Positions 26,661 to 33,710 of a stretch of DNA of 64,000 nucleotides are shown here, piece after piece. Within the stretch, counting starts at the first letter, position 1. Each line of letters opens with the position of its first letter. The position numbers and the translations under genes are program-made. Source of the DNA: Gemmatimonadota bacterium (GTDB lineage: Bacteria; Gemmatimonadota; Gemmatimonadetes; Gemmatimonadales; GWC2-71-9); NCBI GenBank assembly GCA_029262195.1, contig JAJCZX010000021.1, forward strand, positions 124,001-188,000. The letters run 5' to 3'. The notes beneath the pieces were generated by a model. That model did not search any database. It was not told the DNA's origin and saw nothing but the letters and a program-made list of their open reading frames with translations.

Positions 26661-27350
26661 ATGAATGCCCGCTACTACGACCCACAACTGGGGCGTTTCC
26701 TCACAGAGGACCCCATCGGGCGGGCAGGTGGTAGTAATCTGTATGCGTTTGTTGGAGGGGATCCCATGAGTAGGAGAGATCCGAGTGGGACTACGGTAAG
26801 TCTGGATGCGCAGTATGATGCGGTGGCTGGAGCGGCGCCGATGGAGGAGTTTGACCCGAGTCTAATCCACAATCCTTTTGATGGAGGAGGTGGTGGTGGC
26901 GGACTCGACCTTTTCCTCCTTGACAAACCCAAGGATGCTGAGGAGGACCCCTGCGATCTTTTGCTCGGGTCCAAGAAGACCCTTTGTAAAATAGGGTTGA
27001 TTGCTATTTCAGGTGGTGGTGGGGCGGGTGCGATATTTGCCGCAATTGGCAAAGAGGTAGCTGGTGAAGCCCTAGGTTACTTGGTTTCGCAAATGTTAAA
27101 GTCCGCGGGGTTCCCGTACGGGTCGATCGAAGACGTTGCTCGGGATATCTCAGGCGGAGAGATGGCAGAAATTGAGCGAGATTGGGAGCTATGTAACGCT
27201 GCCTCGCGAACCGTGGGATCTTGTTCGTTTGGAAGTAATGATGGGCCCACTTGGCAGCCCATGCAACCAGACAACACGGCGATGTTGCCGAGTCGAGGAT
27301 CCTGTGCTGTCCTTCCGCAACCGATTAGTTGTGTTCTTCCGAATCGCTAA
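26661..27350 (+). CDS. Orphan Rhs tip C: Gly-zipper, Cys-rich toxin candidate
   Basis: Opens with the last 40 residues of the Rhs core (RYYDPQLGRFLTED to DPSGT) and the same Gly-rich linker as the full-length protein; the DNA copy starts at about 26647 and is nearly identical for some 260 bases. The remaining part, about 140 residues, is new: a hydrophobic Gly/Ala segment (GLIAISGGGGAGAIFAAIG), then a helical part and a Cys-containing tail. This could be membrane-active. The ATG at 26661 is inside the core copy and has no clear ribosome binding site, so expression likely needs recombination into the full-length gene. A CPBP protease gene follows after 18 bases. Confidence 0.75.
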   Translation: MNARYYDPQLGRFLTEDPIGRAGGSNLYAFVGGDPMSRRDPSGTTVSLDAQYDAVAGAAPMEEFDPSLIHNPFDGGGGGGGLDLFLLDKPKDAEEDPCDLLLGSKKTLCKIGLIAISGGGGAGAIFAAIGKEVAGEALGYLVSQMLKSAGFPYGSIEDVARDISGGEMAEIERDWELCNAASRTVGSCSFGSNDGPTWQPMQPDNTAMLPSRGSCAVLPQPISCVLPNR

Positions 27351-27368
27351 CCATAGGAGGCTCGCTGG

Positions 27369-28046
27369 ATGAATTCGAGTAACAGAGCTACAGGGGGTTG
27401 GCTGGTACTATTCGGAACTGCCTATTTTTTCGGATGGTCTTCGGGCTTTCCCCCGGCCCTGGAGGTCGGATGGTGGGCTGTTCTGTCAGCGGGTTCACTG
27501 GTCCTTTATCAATCCGTAATTCGGCCGTCGGTTCACTCTACGCCCACTAACATTGGAAAGGGGGAACCCAGGGTAAAGGTTCGTCAAAAACACTTGGTAT
27601 TGCTCGGACTTTTTTCTGTCGGTTTTTTTTTCGCCGCCGAGGCTTTGATCGATTGGGTGTTGGCAGGCAGCTCCGGAGATTCGGCGACCGCAACGGCGCC
27701 CGAAGACCTGGGGCGGGCCTGTGAAGCGCTGGGTGTGACTTTCTTGTTAGTCGTCCCACTCGCTAGCCCGATTGTCGAGGAGGTTGTTTTTCGAGGTGTG
27801 CTGTACGATTTTTTTCGGCAACGTTTTGGTGTCCCCACAACTGTTATCGGAACCAGCCTACTCTTCACACTTAGCCACTTTCTAGGGCGGCTCGATTTGG
27901 CGGGAGGCTTGAAAATCTTCCTCGCTGGTTTGGTCTATGGCGGATTACGCGCTTGGAGTGGGGGGGTTGCGCTCCCGATTGTGATTCATGTGGTTGGCAA
28001 CGCCCTTCCGATTGTTGCACTTGTGTTCTTTTGCTTTAGCGTTTAG
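27369..28046 (+). CDS. CPBP family intramembrane metalloprotease
   Basis: 225 residues with several membrane helices and the CPBP (CAAX protease/bacteriocin-processing) motifs: EEVVFRG (EExxxR), FTLSHF and IHVVGNA. Members process prenylated or membrane proteins and some give self-protection against peptide toxins in bacteriocin loci. Its place directly after tip C, with AGGAGG before the ATG, suggests that it is the immunity factor for that membrane-active tip; that is inference. It lies in the inner membrane. Confidence 0.85.
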   Translation: MNSSNRATGGWLVLFGTAYFFGWSSGFPPALEVGWWAVLSAGSLVLYQSVIRPSVHSTPTNIGKGEPRVKVRQKHLVLLGLFSVGFFFAAEALIDWVLAGSSGDSATATAPEDLGRACEALGVTFLLVVPLASPIVEEVVFRGVLYDFFRQRFGVPTTVIGTSLLFTLSHFLGRLDLAGGLKIFLAGLVYGGLRAWSGGVALPIVIHVVGNALPIVALVFFCFSV

Positions 28047-28074
28047 GAAATTTCGTTTCGTTCGGAAACACCTA

Positions 28075-28301
28075 ATGCGTTTGTTGGAGGGGATCCCATG
28101 AGTAGGAGGGACCCAAGTGGAACGACGGTAAGTCTGGATGCGCAGTATGATGCGGTGGCGGCAACGGCGCCGGGCTTTTGCGAAAAAGTCAAAAATACAC
28201 ACCTCCGACACGAGGTAGTCGAATCTATGCCCTTGAGTGGTGGGGTGGCGTGTCGACCGTCGGAAATTCCGAGCGCTAGGTGTGTCTATGCGCGACGTTA
28301 G
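28075..28301 (+). pseudogene. Rhs tip remnant D
   Basis: A short copy of the Rhs core end and linker (ATGCGTTTGTTGGAGG through GCGCAGTATGATGCGG) appears 28 bases after the CPBP gene and then continues as an unrelated frame of about 45 residues (to 28301). Neither the beginning of the core end nor a recognisable toxin domain is present. No immunity gene follows. A broken cassette. Confidence 0.6.
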
Positions 28302-28448
28302 CACTTTATCTTCCAGACTCAAGCGGACCCGCACAGTCCCTTGGATTCGGTTACCATATTCCCTGGCACCAGATGCACTGAATCTGTGACCGTTTTGGCG
28401 TGGCGGGATCAACGTGGAGATTGAAAGCAGCTCGCAGTATCGAGTTTT

Positions 28449-28636
28449 GACGAGGCCACGGTACTCTATTATATGAATGCCCGCTACTACGACCCACAAC
28501 TGGGGCGGTTCCTCACAGAGGACCCCATCGGTCGGGCCGGTGGAGTAATCTGTATGCGTTTGTTGGAGGGGATCCCATGAGTAGGAGGGGACCCAAGTGG
28601 GACCGATTGGAGCTTTGATGCGCAGTCGGAAACCCA
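28449..28636 (+). pseudogene. Rhs core-end remnant of tip E
   Basis: Matches the core end from GACGAGGCCACGG onward. One base is lost in the GGTGGTAGTAAT segment (reads GGTGGAGTAAT) and one G is gained in GGAGGGGACCC, with a stop between them, so the frame is broken. It ends in codons for WSFDAQ, like tip F, followed by a stop. The metallopeptidase frame at 28637 follows directly. Confidence 0.7.
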
Positions 28637-29065
28637 ATGAATCTAGGTCAATTCAAGCGATCGTTTAACGTAGTGAATTCCCGACTTAACCGTCGACGGG
28701 ATGGGAGACATCACGCAGCCGTGTTGAACGCGGTAGCCGTAGGATTCGGCGGACTATTTTCGATCGATGTTCGAAACACATATACGGGGCCGAGGCCAAA
28801 CGGGGAGAACGCTCTAGGGCACGTGGAACTTTTCATACGTGGCGGTCGCCTCGCTTTTATTAATCCCTCTGTATTCGAAGGCGGAGATGGACTGCTCGCG
28901 GAGATTTTTATTCATGAAGCTTTGCACTTGTCCGATCCGGGAGCCCCCCTTGGATATTTCGGAGAGGACTCTTGGGGTACCCAGTGTGCGTACGGTGGTA
29001 TAGCTAGGGCCTACGCGGGGACTCGCGACAATACGATTGCCACATCTGAATGTTATTTTCGATAA
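28637..29065 (+). CDS. Displaced tip E: HEALH metallopeptidase domain
   Basis: 142 residues, clearly paralogous to the last half of tip F: NLGQFKRSF against NFGQFERAF, then EIFIHEALH with the HExxH zinc motif at residues 93-97 and a Cys pair (QCAY, ECYF) at the end. Compared with tip F, about 85 residues between WSFDAQ and the NLGQF segment are deleted, with a frame change. As it stands it has no Rhs core and no signal peptide. Best read as a stored or decaying tip. A secreted immunity candidate follows at 29110. Confidence 0.7.
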   Translation: MNLGQFKRSFNVVNSRLNRRRDGRHHAAVLNAVAVGFGGLFSIDVRNTYTGPRPNGENALGHVELFIRGGRLAFINPSVFEGGDGLLAEIFIHEALHLSDPGAPLGYFGEDSWGTQCAYGGIARAYAGTRDNTIATSECYFR

Positions 29066-29109
29066 ATGTAGTTACGAGTGTGATAGCGAAAACAGAGGAG
29101 CGCTAACCT

Positions 29110-29865
29110 ATGTGGATGACCGAAAACAGTTGGCTCAGATGCCGGGCGAGCGTTCTGCTGTCCTGCGCGTTGGTTGTGCTTCAAGGGTTGGGCTCTAGTG
29201 CCGTGGCGCAGGTTTGCCAGTCGCTCGTACTTGAGGAATGGGACGCCCAAGACGTTTCAGAGCGGTCAATTCAGTTGGCTGGTTTTCTTGAACCGACTCT
29301 CGTCGACCGCCTTGCGTTGCCTTCGTTCTTCCATCTAGAAAGGGTTTGGGACGGGGTCGAAAGTGCCCGGTCAGGTTTCGGGAACGGATTCCCGCTGTTT
29401 GACCTCGAATCTCTCAGTGTGTTTTTGGATAGTCTCGTGACTAACGGATCGACTACTCGTTTGGAGGTCTCTGAGGCCGCGTTGAGAATGTTCTATCTTC
29501 GAGGCGTACGGCCCCCTTTTTTGGCCCCTATGATGTTGGCCGTGATAGACGAAAACAGATATCCGACGGCACCATTCGCAACTGCGGTTGGAGATCTTCG
29601 CCTCGGCTTCGAGGGACGGTATGATCTTTTCCGCACCGTATTGGAGCGACGAGACCCGAGTGATCGGACCCTGCTTGGAGTGAGTAGGATGTATTGCCAA
29701 ATAACCCTTCTAAGATCGCAAGCGGCGGGTGTTGTGGAGCTGCCGATTTGGGTGAATGGCTTAGGCAGAAACACGTTACGGCGCTGGCTATTCCCCCACC
29801 GGGAACGACTTGCGGAGTTGTTGGGTTGTCAGGGGGATTGTTTAGAGCTGTCCCCCGGAGAGTAA
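29110..29865 (+). CDS. Secreted immunity candidate for tip E
   Basis: 251 residues with a signal peptide ending SSAVAQ. The mature protein is helical with Cys at QVCQSL, MYCQI and LGCQGDC, four in all, which may pair in the periplasm. It is paralogous over its whole length to the protein at 30915, and both sit directly after paralogous HExxH tips, which supports a matched toxin-immunity relation. No known family recognised. GAGGAG lies about ten bases before the ATG. Confidence 0.7.
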   Translation: MWMTENSWLRCRASVLLSCALVVLQGLGSSAVAQVCQSLVLEEWDAQDVSERSIQLAGFLEPTLVDRLALPSFFHLERVWDGVESARSGFGNGFPLFDLESLSVFLDSLVTNGSTTRLEVSEAALRMFYLRGVRPPFLAPMMLAVIDENRYPTAPFATAVGDLRLGFEGRYDLFRTVLERRDPSDRTLLGVSRMYCQITLLRSQAAGVVELPIWVNGLGRNTLRRWLFPHRERLAELLGCQGDCLELSPGE

Positions 29866-30027
29866 CCACTTGGTTGTTTTTGGTGGCTTGCGTTTTCAAG
29901 CGGTGTGCGGAATGATTTCCGGAGGTGGTCCGGGATGCCGCTCGCGGATTGGTGAGAAAAGACGGCACCTGGGCCATGTCCCTCCGCTACCGAGCCTACG
30001 GCGAACAATCCGATTCAACCGGCAGCC

Positions 30028-30900
30028 GTGTCCTTCCCGCTGAGATTCAGATGGCAGGGTGCGATGTACGACGAAGCCACGGGCCTCTATTATATGAATG
30101 CGCGCTACTACGACCCACAACTGGGGCGTTTCCTCACAGAGGACCCCATCGGGCGGGCCGGTGGTAGTAATCTGTATGCGTTTGTTGGAGGGGATCCGAT
30201 GAGTCGGAGGGACCCAAGTGGGACCAATTGGAGTTTCGACGCTCAAAATGACCGGAACCATCGAAGAGCAGCTGCGTTGGCAGGTCCTCAGGCGTCGACT
30301 GTGTACTCAGAGGAAGTGTTTGTACATTTTACGGACGCCTACAATGCAATGGGCGATGGTTGGGGGTCCATGATTGGTGGATGGGATTTGCTCACCATCT
30401 TTGAACGTGGAGCCACCTACGATCGGTATTTATCCGGCTGGGGAGCTACGACCGCCGCCATCCTGTCACGCAATCCAAACAGAGATGTTGGAGTTGCTCT
30501 GAATTTTGGCCAGTTTGAAAGGGCGTTCACCGCGGTCTACTCCCGCGTCAGGAGAGGTGGGAGGCACCGTGCGGAAGTATTGTCTGCAGTCGCACAGGGA
30601 TTTTCGGGGCTGTACTCGGTTGATGCGCGTCAGACATACGTAGGCAATGACTGGGGAACGGTGCTGGCGTTGGAAGGGGCTGCCCTTATTTTTATCAACC
30701 CCCAAACATTCGGTAGGAGCGATGGTTTCGTTGCGGAAATATTTATTCACGAGGCGCTCCATTACCTTTATCCAGGTGCGAATCGACCCAACTTCCCCGG
30801 AGCGGAGGCTTGGCCTAGCCAATGTGGCATCGCCACAGTAGCCTTCAAATATGGCGGTACGGGAGACGACAGAGTAACCGAGGGACATTGTTTCTTTTGA
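30028..30900 (+). CDS. Orphan Rhs tip F: HEALH metallopeptidase
   Basis: 290 residues. The first 70 are the Rhs core end including DPIG and DPSG. The tip starts TNWSFDAQ, then a helical part (FTDAYNAMGDGWG), a basic segment (RVRRGGRHRAEVL) and EIFIHEALHYLYPG with HExxH at 241-245; Cys residues close the protein (SQCG, GHCFF). Similar DNA upstream (from about 29938) continues the core end but is one base out of frame (GGCAGCCGTG instead of GGAAGCGTG). The GTG at 30028 is only the frame's first start. It could be expressed after recombination with the full-length gene. Confidence 0.75.
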   Translation: MSFPLRFRWQGAMYDEATGLYYMNARYYDPQLGRFLTEDPIGRAGGSNLYAFVGGDPMSRRDPSGTNWSFDAQNDRNHRRAAALAGPQASTVYSEEVFVHFTDAYNAMGDGWGSMIGGWDLLTIFERGATYDRYLSGWGATTAAILSRNPNRDVGVALNFGQFERAFTAVYSRVRRGGRHRAEVLSAVAQGFSGLYSVDARQTYVGNDWGTVLALEGAALIFINPQTFGRSDGFVAEIFIHEALHYLYPGANRPNFPGAEAWPSQCGIATVAFKYGGTGDDRVTEGHCFF

Positions 30901-30914
30901 AGGCTAGAACACTG

Positions 30915-31661
30915 ATGGCTTTTGGAGTTTTGGGTCGTAGGTGGAGACACTGTTGGTTAGCGAAATTCATTCTGTTTTCGCAACTAACGTTGGTCCCTGC
31001 TGTGCAAGCTCAAGTTTGTGAAAGCTTGGTGCAGGAGCCTTGGGATTCCCACGATTACGGTACCCCAATTGTGGAGCTAGCCGGGTACCTAGAACGCCAA
31101 ATCGTTCAGCGCTTGCGGTTGCCTTCGTATTCTGACCTTTTTTTTCGGAGCGGTCGCAGGAGTGGCGAATATGGGAATGGATATCCGGGCTTTGATCTGG
31201 ATTCCCTGGGTCGGTTTATGGACAGTCTCGTAACCCATAGCCGCTATTCACGAGGCGAGATGTCCGAGGCTGTTACCAGACTGTATTATTTACGAGCTTC
31301 CCGACGGCCACCATTCGCGACAGAAATGTTCTTGGACGTGCTTGCTGAAGGGGGGTATCCGACCGACCCGATGGCATCGGCAGTCGGCGATCTTAGAAAC
31401 GGCTTCTCGGGCAGGTTTGAAATCTTCCAGAAAATTCTCGAGGGGCGTGCTTTACCAAACGACAGCGCGATATTGGCTGTAAGCAGGCTTTATTGTCAAA
31501 TAAGGCTGCTGGAGGCGGCCGCCGAGGGTACAACCATTGTGCCAAGTGGGACTACTGGTTTTGCCAAAACGAGGCTGCGACGTTGGTTGCTGGTTCATAG
31601 GCAAAGGCTTTCGGAGTTACTGGGGTGCGAGGGAGATTGTCTGGGATTGGATGCGAGGTAA
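30915..31661 (+). CDS. Secreted immunity candidate for tip F
   Basis: 248 residues, signal peptide ending VPAVQA|QV, starting at ATG 30915, 14 bases after tip F. Paralogue of the protein at 29110: shared features are QVC-SLV near the start, AVGDLR-GF-GR in the middle, YCQI-LL, and the closing LRRWL--HR-RL-ELLGC-GDC. Four Cys are conserved. Probably periplasmic. Different residues between the two copies would determine which tip each one blocks. 31662-31953 after it holds no gene I can support. Confidence 0.7.
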   Translation: MAFGVLGRRWRHCWLAKFILFSQLTLVPAVQAQVCESLVQEPWDSHDYGTPIVELAGYLERQIVQRLRLPSYSDLFFRSGRRSGEYGNGYPGFDLDSLGRFMDSLVTHSRYSRGEMSEAVTRLYYLRASRRPPFATEMFLDVLAEGGYPTDPMASAVGDLRNGFSGRFEIFQKILEGRALPNDSAILAVSRLYCQIRLLEAAAEGTTIVPSGTTGFAKTRLRRWLLVHRQRLSELLGCEGDCLGLDAR

Positions 31662-31953
31662 TAGCAATCAGTATTTCAATCTTGTCTCAAGGTTGTGGGT
31701 CAAGAAGGAGTGTCATCGGCCCCGCAGGGTCGGCGGAAATGGCTCTTGTGAGGCTGTGGGCCACCACGTTTCGTTCCCGACCGCAGGTTTTCCTGATTGG
31801 TTGTGGCTCACGAAGTTTATCATGCGGTCGATTTTGGTGGGCGCCAATGGCGGAATGGTTCCCGTGGCTTAGTTGGTTTGGGAGGACGGGGTAACACTTT
31901 ATGGGCAGATAAATGCAGGCGGGCGACAGGTTAACGTTACCGGGTTGACCAAA

Positions 31954-32133
31954 TCCCACCTCGATGAGATCGGATCTGCAACATCTGCCGTTCAGGCTGC
32001 TCTGCTCCACCTCCTGGAAGGCAAAGAAGTTCGGCGCGTGGGTGAGTCCCGTTCTCGGCAGGTTGACGGGAGTTTGAGCAGGTTAGTTGATCAAAGCGGG
32101 TTGCTTGACATCAAAAAATGGATCTCATCCTAG
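31954..32133 (+). pseudogene. Second fragment of a sigma-54 activator AAA+ domain
   Basis: The frame reads HLDEIGSATSAVQAALLHLL followed by EGKEVRRVGESRSRQVD, the segment just after Walker B in NtrC-type activators. It overlaps the end of the fragment at 26204-26575 (LDEIGS-T-AVQAALLHL) and extends beyond it. The beginning of the domain is missing, and the frame ends at 32133. CGCAGAT-type repeats follow within ten bases. Confidence 0.7.
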
Positions 32134-32139
32134 GCTCAC

Positions 32140-32220
32140 TGCACCGACCCAGACCAATCCAGATCTAATCTGCGTCTATCTGCACCTCATCAGCGTAGAT
32201 CTGCGACAGGATCAGCATCC
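32140..32220. repeat. Degenerate CGCAGAT-type repeat cluster, right border of the Rhs island
   Basis: Contains CCAGATCTAATCTGCG, CTATCTGCAC, GTAGATCTGCGAC and similar forward and reverse units. It parallels the clusters at 19037-19133 and 26565-26650. Confidence 0.6.
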
Positions 32221-32246
32221 CCTCATCTGGGGTAGTATTTTTCCCT

Positions 32247-33632
32247 ATGCGCAAATTTCAAACTTGTCTGGTTGCGGTTGCCCTGGTTGCGGCGGCGTGC
32301 AAGACCGACAGATTCGCGGACGAAACGTCCTGGATTCCGTCGACTCCTTACGACAAGTACGTACACTCTATTCAGGAAGCGGGCCTCGGCGGGTCTGCCG
32401 TTGTTCGCGATTGGGTCGATGCGGGTGAGCGAGCGATGGACCGGGCGTTGCCCATATTCGCTCCTTATTCTCAGGTTGGTTTCTTCGACCCCACCGAGAC
32501 AAGGGCGCAGGGTTATAGGATTGAGGCAAAACGCGGTCAGAAACTGCTGGTCGAATTTGAGGTTAGCGGACCGGATTCCCTGAGATTGTTTGTTGACCTG
32601 TTTCGCGCCCCCCGGTCCCCCGGTGTCCCGCCCGTTCACGTCGCCTCGGCCGATACCCTTTCAGGGACGCTTGAGTTCGTGGCGTACTGGGACGGCGCCT
32701 ACCTGTTGAGACTTCAGCCCGAGTTGCTGCGGGGCGGGCGGTACCATCTCACCGTTCGTAACAGCGCCAGCCTTGATTTCCCGGTTGTCGCGCATGACAC
32801 CCGTGCTATCAAGAGTGTATGGGGAGATGCCAGGGATGGAGGAGCGAGAAGCCACCAGGGTGTGGACATTTTTGCGCCCCGGTGGACTCCGGTGGTGGCC
32901 ACTACATCCGGTACGGTGAGTTTTGTCGGCACGAATCGATTGGGGGGTAATGTGGTGTGGTTACGCGATTCTCAACGTGGGTATTCTTACTATTATGCCC
33001 ACCTTGAGGAACAGTCTGCGCAAAGAGGCCAGCGAGTGGAATCGGGTGACACGCTCGGGTTTGTTGGAAACTCGGGGAATGCGATCACTACTCCGACCCA
33101 CCTTCATTTTGGTGTTTACGTGCGCGGACGAGGGGCCGTGAACCCCTACTGGTACCTCTATTCCTCACCCGCTGACCCGCGTCCGGTTGCGGTTGATTCA
33201 GATCAACTCGGTGGTTGGGCACGGATCAATGTGAACTCGGTATCGGTGCGTGAATCTCCCAGCTCAAGCGCCCCGGCTTTGAGCAGCCTGGAGAGAAATA
33301 CGCCGCTGCGGCTACTTTCGGGTACCGGGAACTGGTTCGAGGTAGTGCTTCCCGATCAGACTTCTGGGTTTGTCCCCGGCGCCTCACTTACTTCACTTGA
33401 ACGTCCATTGGATACCAGGTTGGTTGCTTCGGGAGGGTTGCTAGTAAACACTCCTTCGGTGGATGGTGTGCCCACCGACAGCCTCGAACCAGGAACCACC
33501 GTAAACGTTCTCGGCAACTATGCCGACTTCTCGATGGTGGAATCGGAACGTGGCCGTCTCGGCTGGATGCGTTCGGGTGACATGGCTTCAAGAGTGGCTC
33601 TGGGTCGGCCGGAACAGGACAGAGTAGAGTAG
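32247..33632 (+). CDS. M23 (LytM) peptidase-domain lipoprotein with SH3-like repeats
   Basis: 461 residues. Lipobox VAAAC near residue 18, an N-terminal beta domain, then an M23 domain with HQGVDIF and HLHFG metal ligands (about 205-300) and two SH3-like segments (about 325-375 and 390-450, with VSVRESPSSSAPAL). M23 enzymes cut peptidoglycan cross-links; with SH3-like domains and lipid anchor this one is likely to work on the wall from the inner or outer membrane. The first His (HxxxD) and last HxH are present, so it looks active. Confidence 0.88.
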   Translation: MRKFQTCLVAVALVAAACKTDRFADETSWIPSTPYDKYVHSIQEAGLGGSAVVRDWVDAGERAMDRALPIFAPYSQVGFFDPTETRAQGYRIEAKRGQKLLVEFEVSGPDSLRLFVDLFRAPRSPGVPPVHVASADTLSGTLEFVAYWDGAYLLRLQPELLRGGRYHLTVRNSASLDFPVVAHDTRAIKSVWGDARDGGARSHQGVDIFAPRWTPVVATTSGTVSFVGTNRLGGNVVWLRDSQRGYSYYYAHLEEQSAQRGQRVESGDTLGFVGNSGNAITTPTHLHFGVYVRGRGAVNPYWYLYSSPADPRPVAVDSDQLGGWARINVNSVSVRESPSSSAPALSSLERNTPLRLLSGTGNWFEVVLPDQTSGFVPGASLTSLERPLDTRLVASGGLLVNTPSVDGVPTDSLEPGTTVNVLGNYADFSMVESERGRLGWMRSGDMASRVALGRPEQDRVE

Positions 33633-33710
33633 TGGGTCCGTACTGACCGGACTGTCCGTCCCGACCGCCAATCCTTGTCCCCCGCGGATCCGTAATGCAT
33701 CTTCGGACCC

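Noticed and set aside
28449-28636. The two opposite single-base shifts in tip E as a compensating pair
   Set aside because: A stop codon lies between them in the shifted frame, so they do not restore translation.
19350-31661. Transposon or prophage origin of the Rhs island
   Set aside because: No transposase, integrase or phage structural gene is present, and the tRNA-Cys is 7 kb away without an attachment-site copy that I can see.
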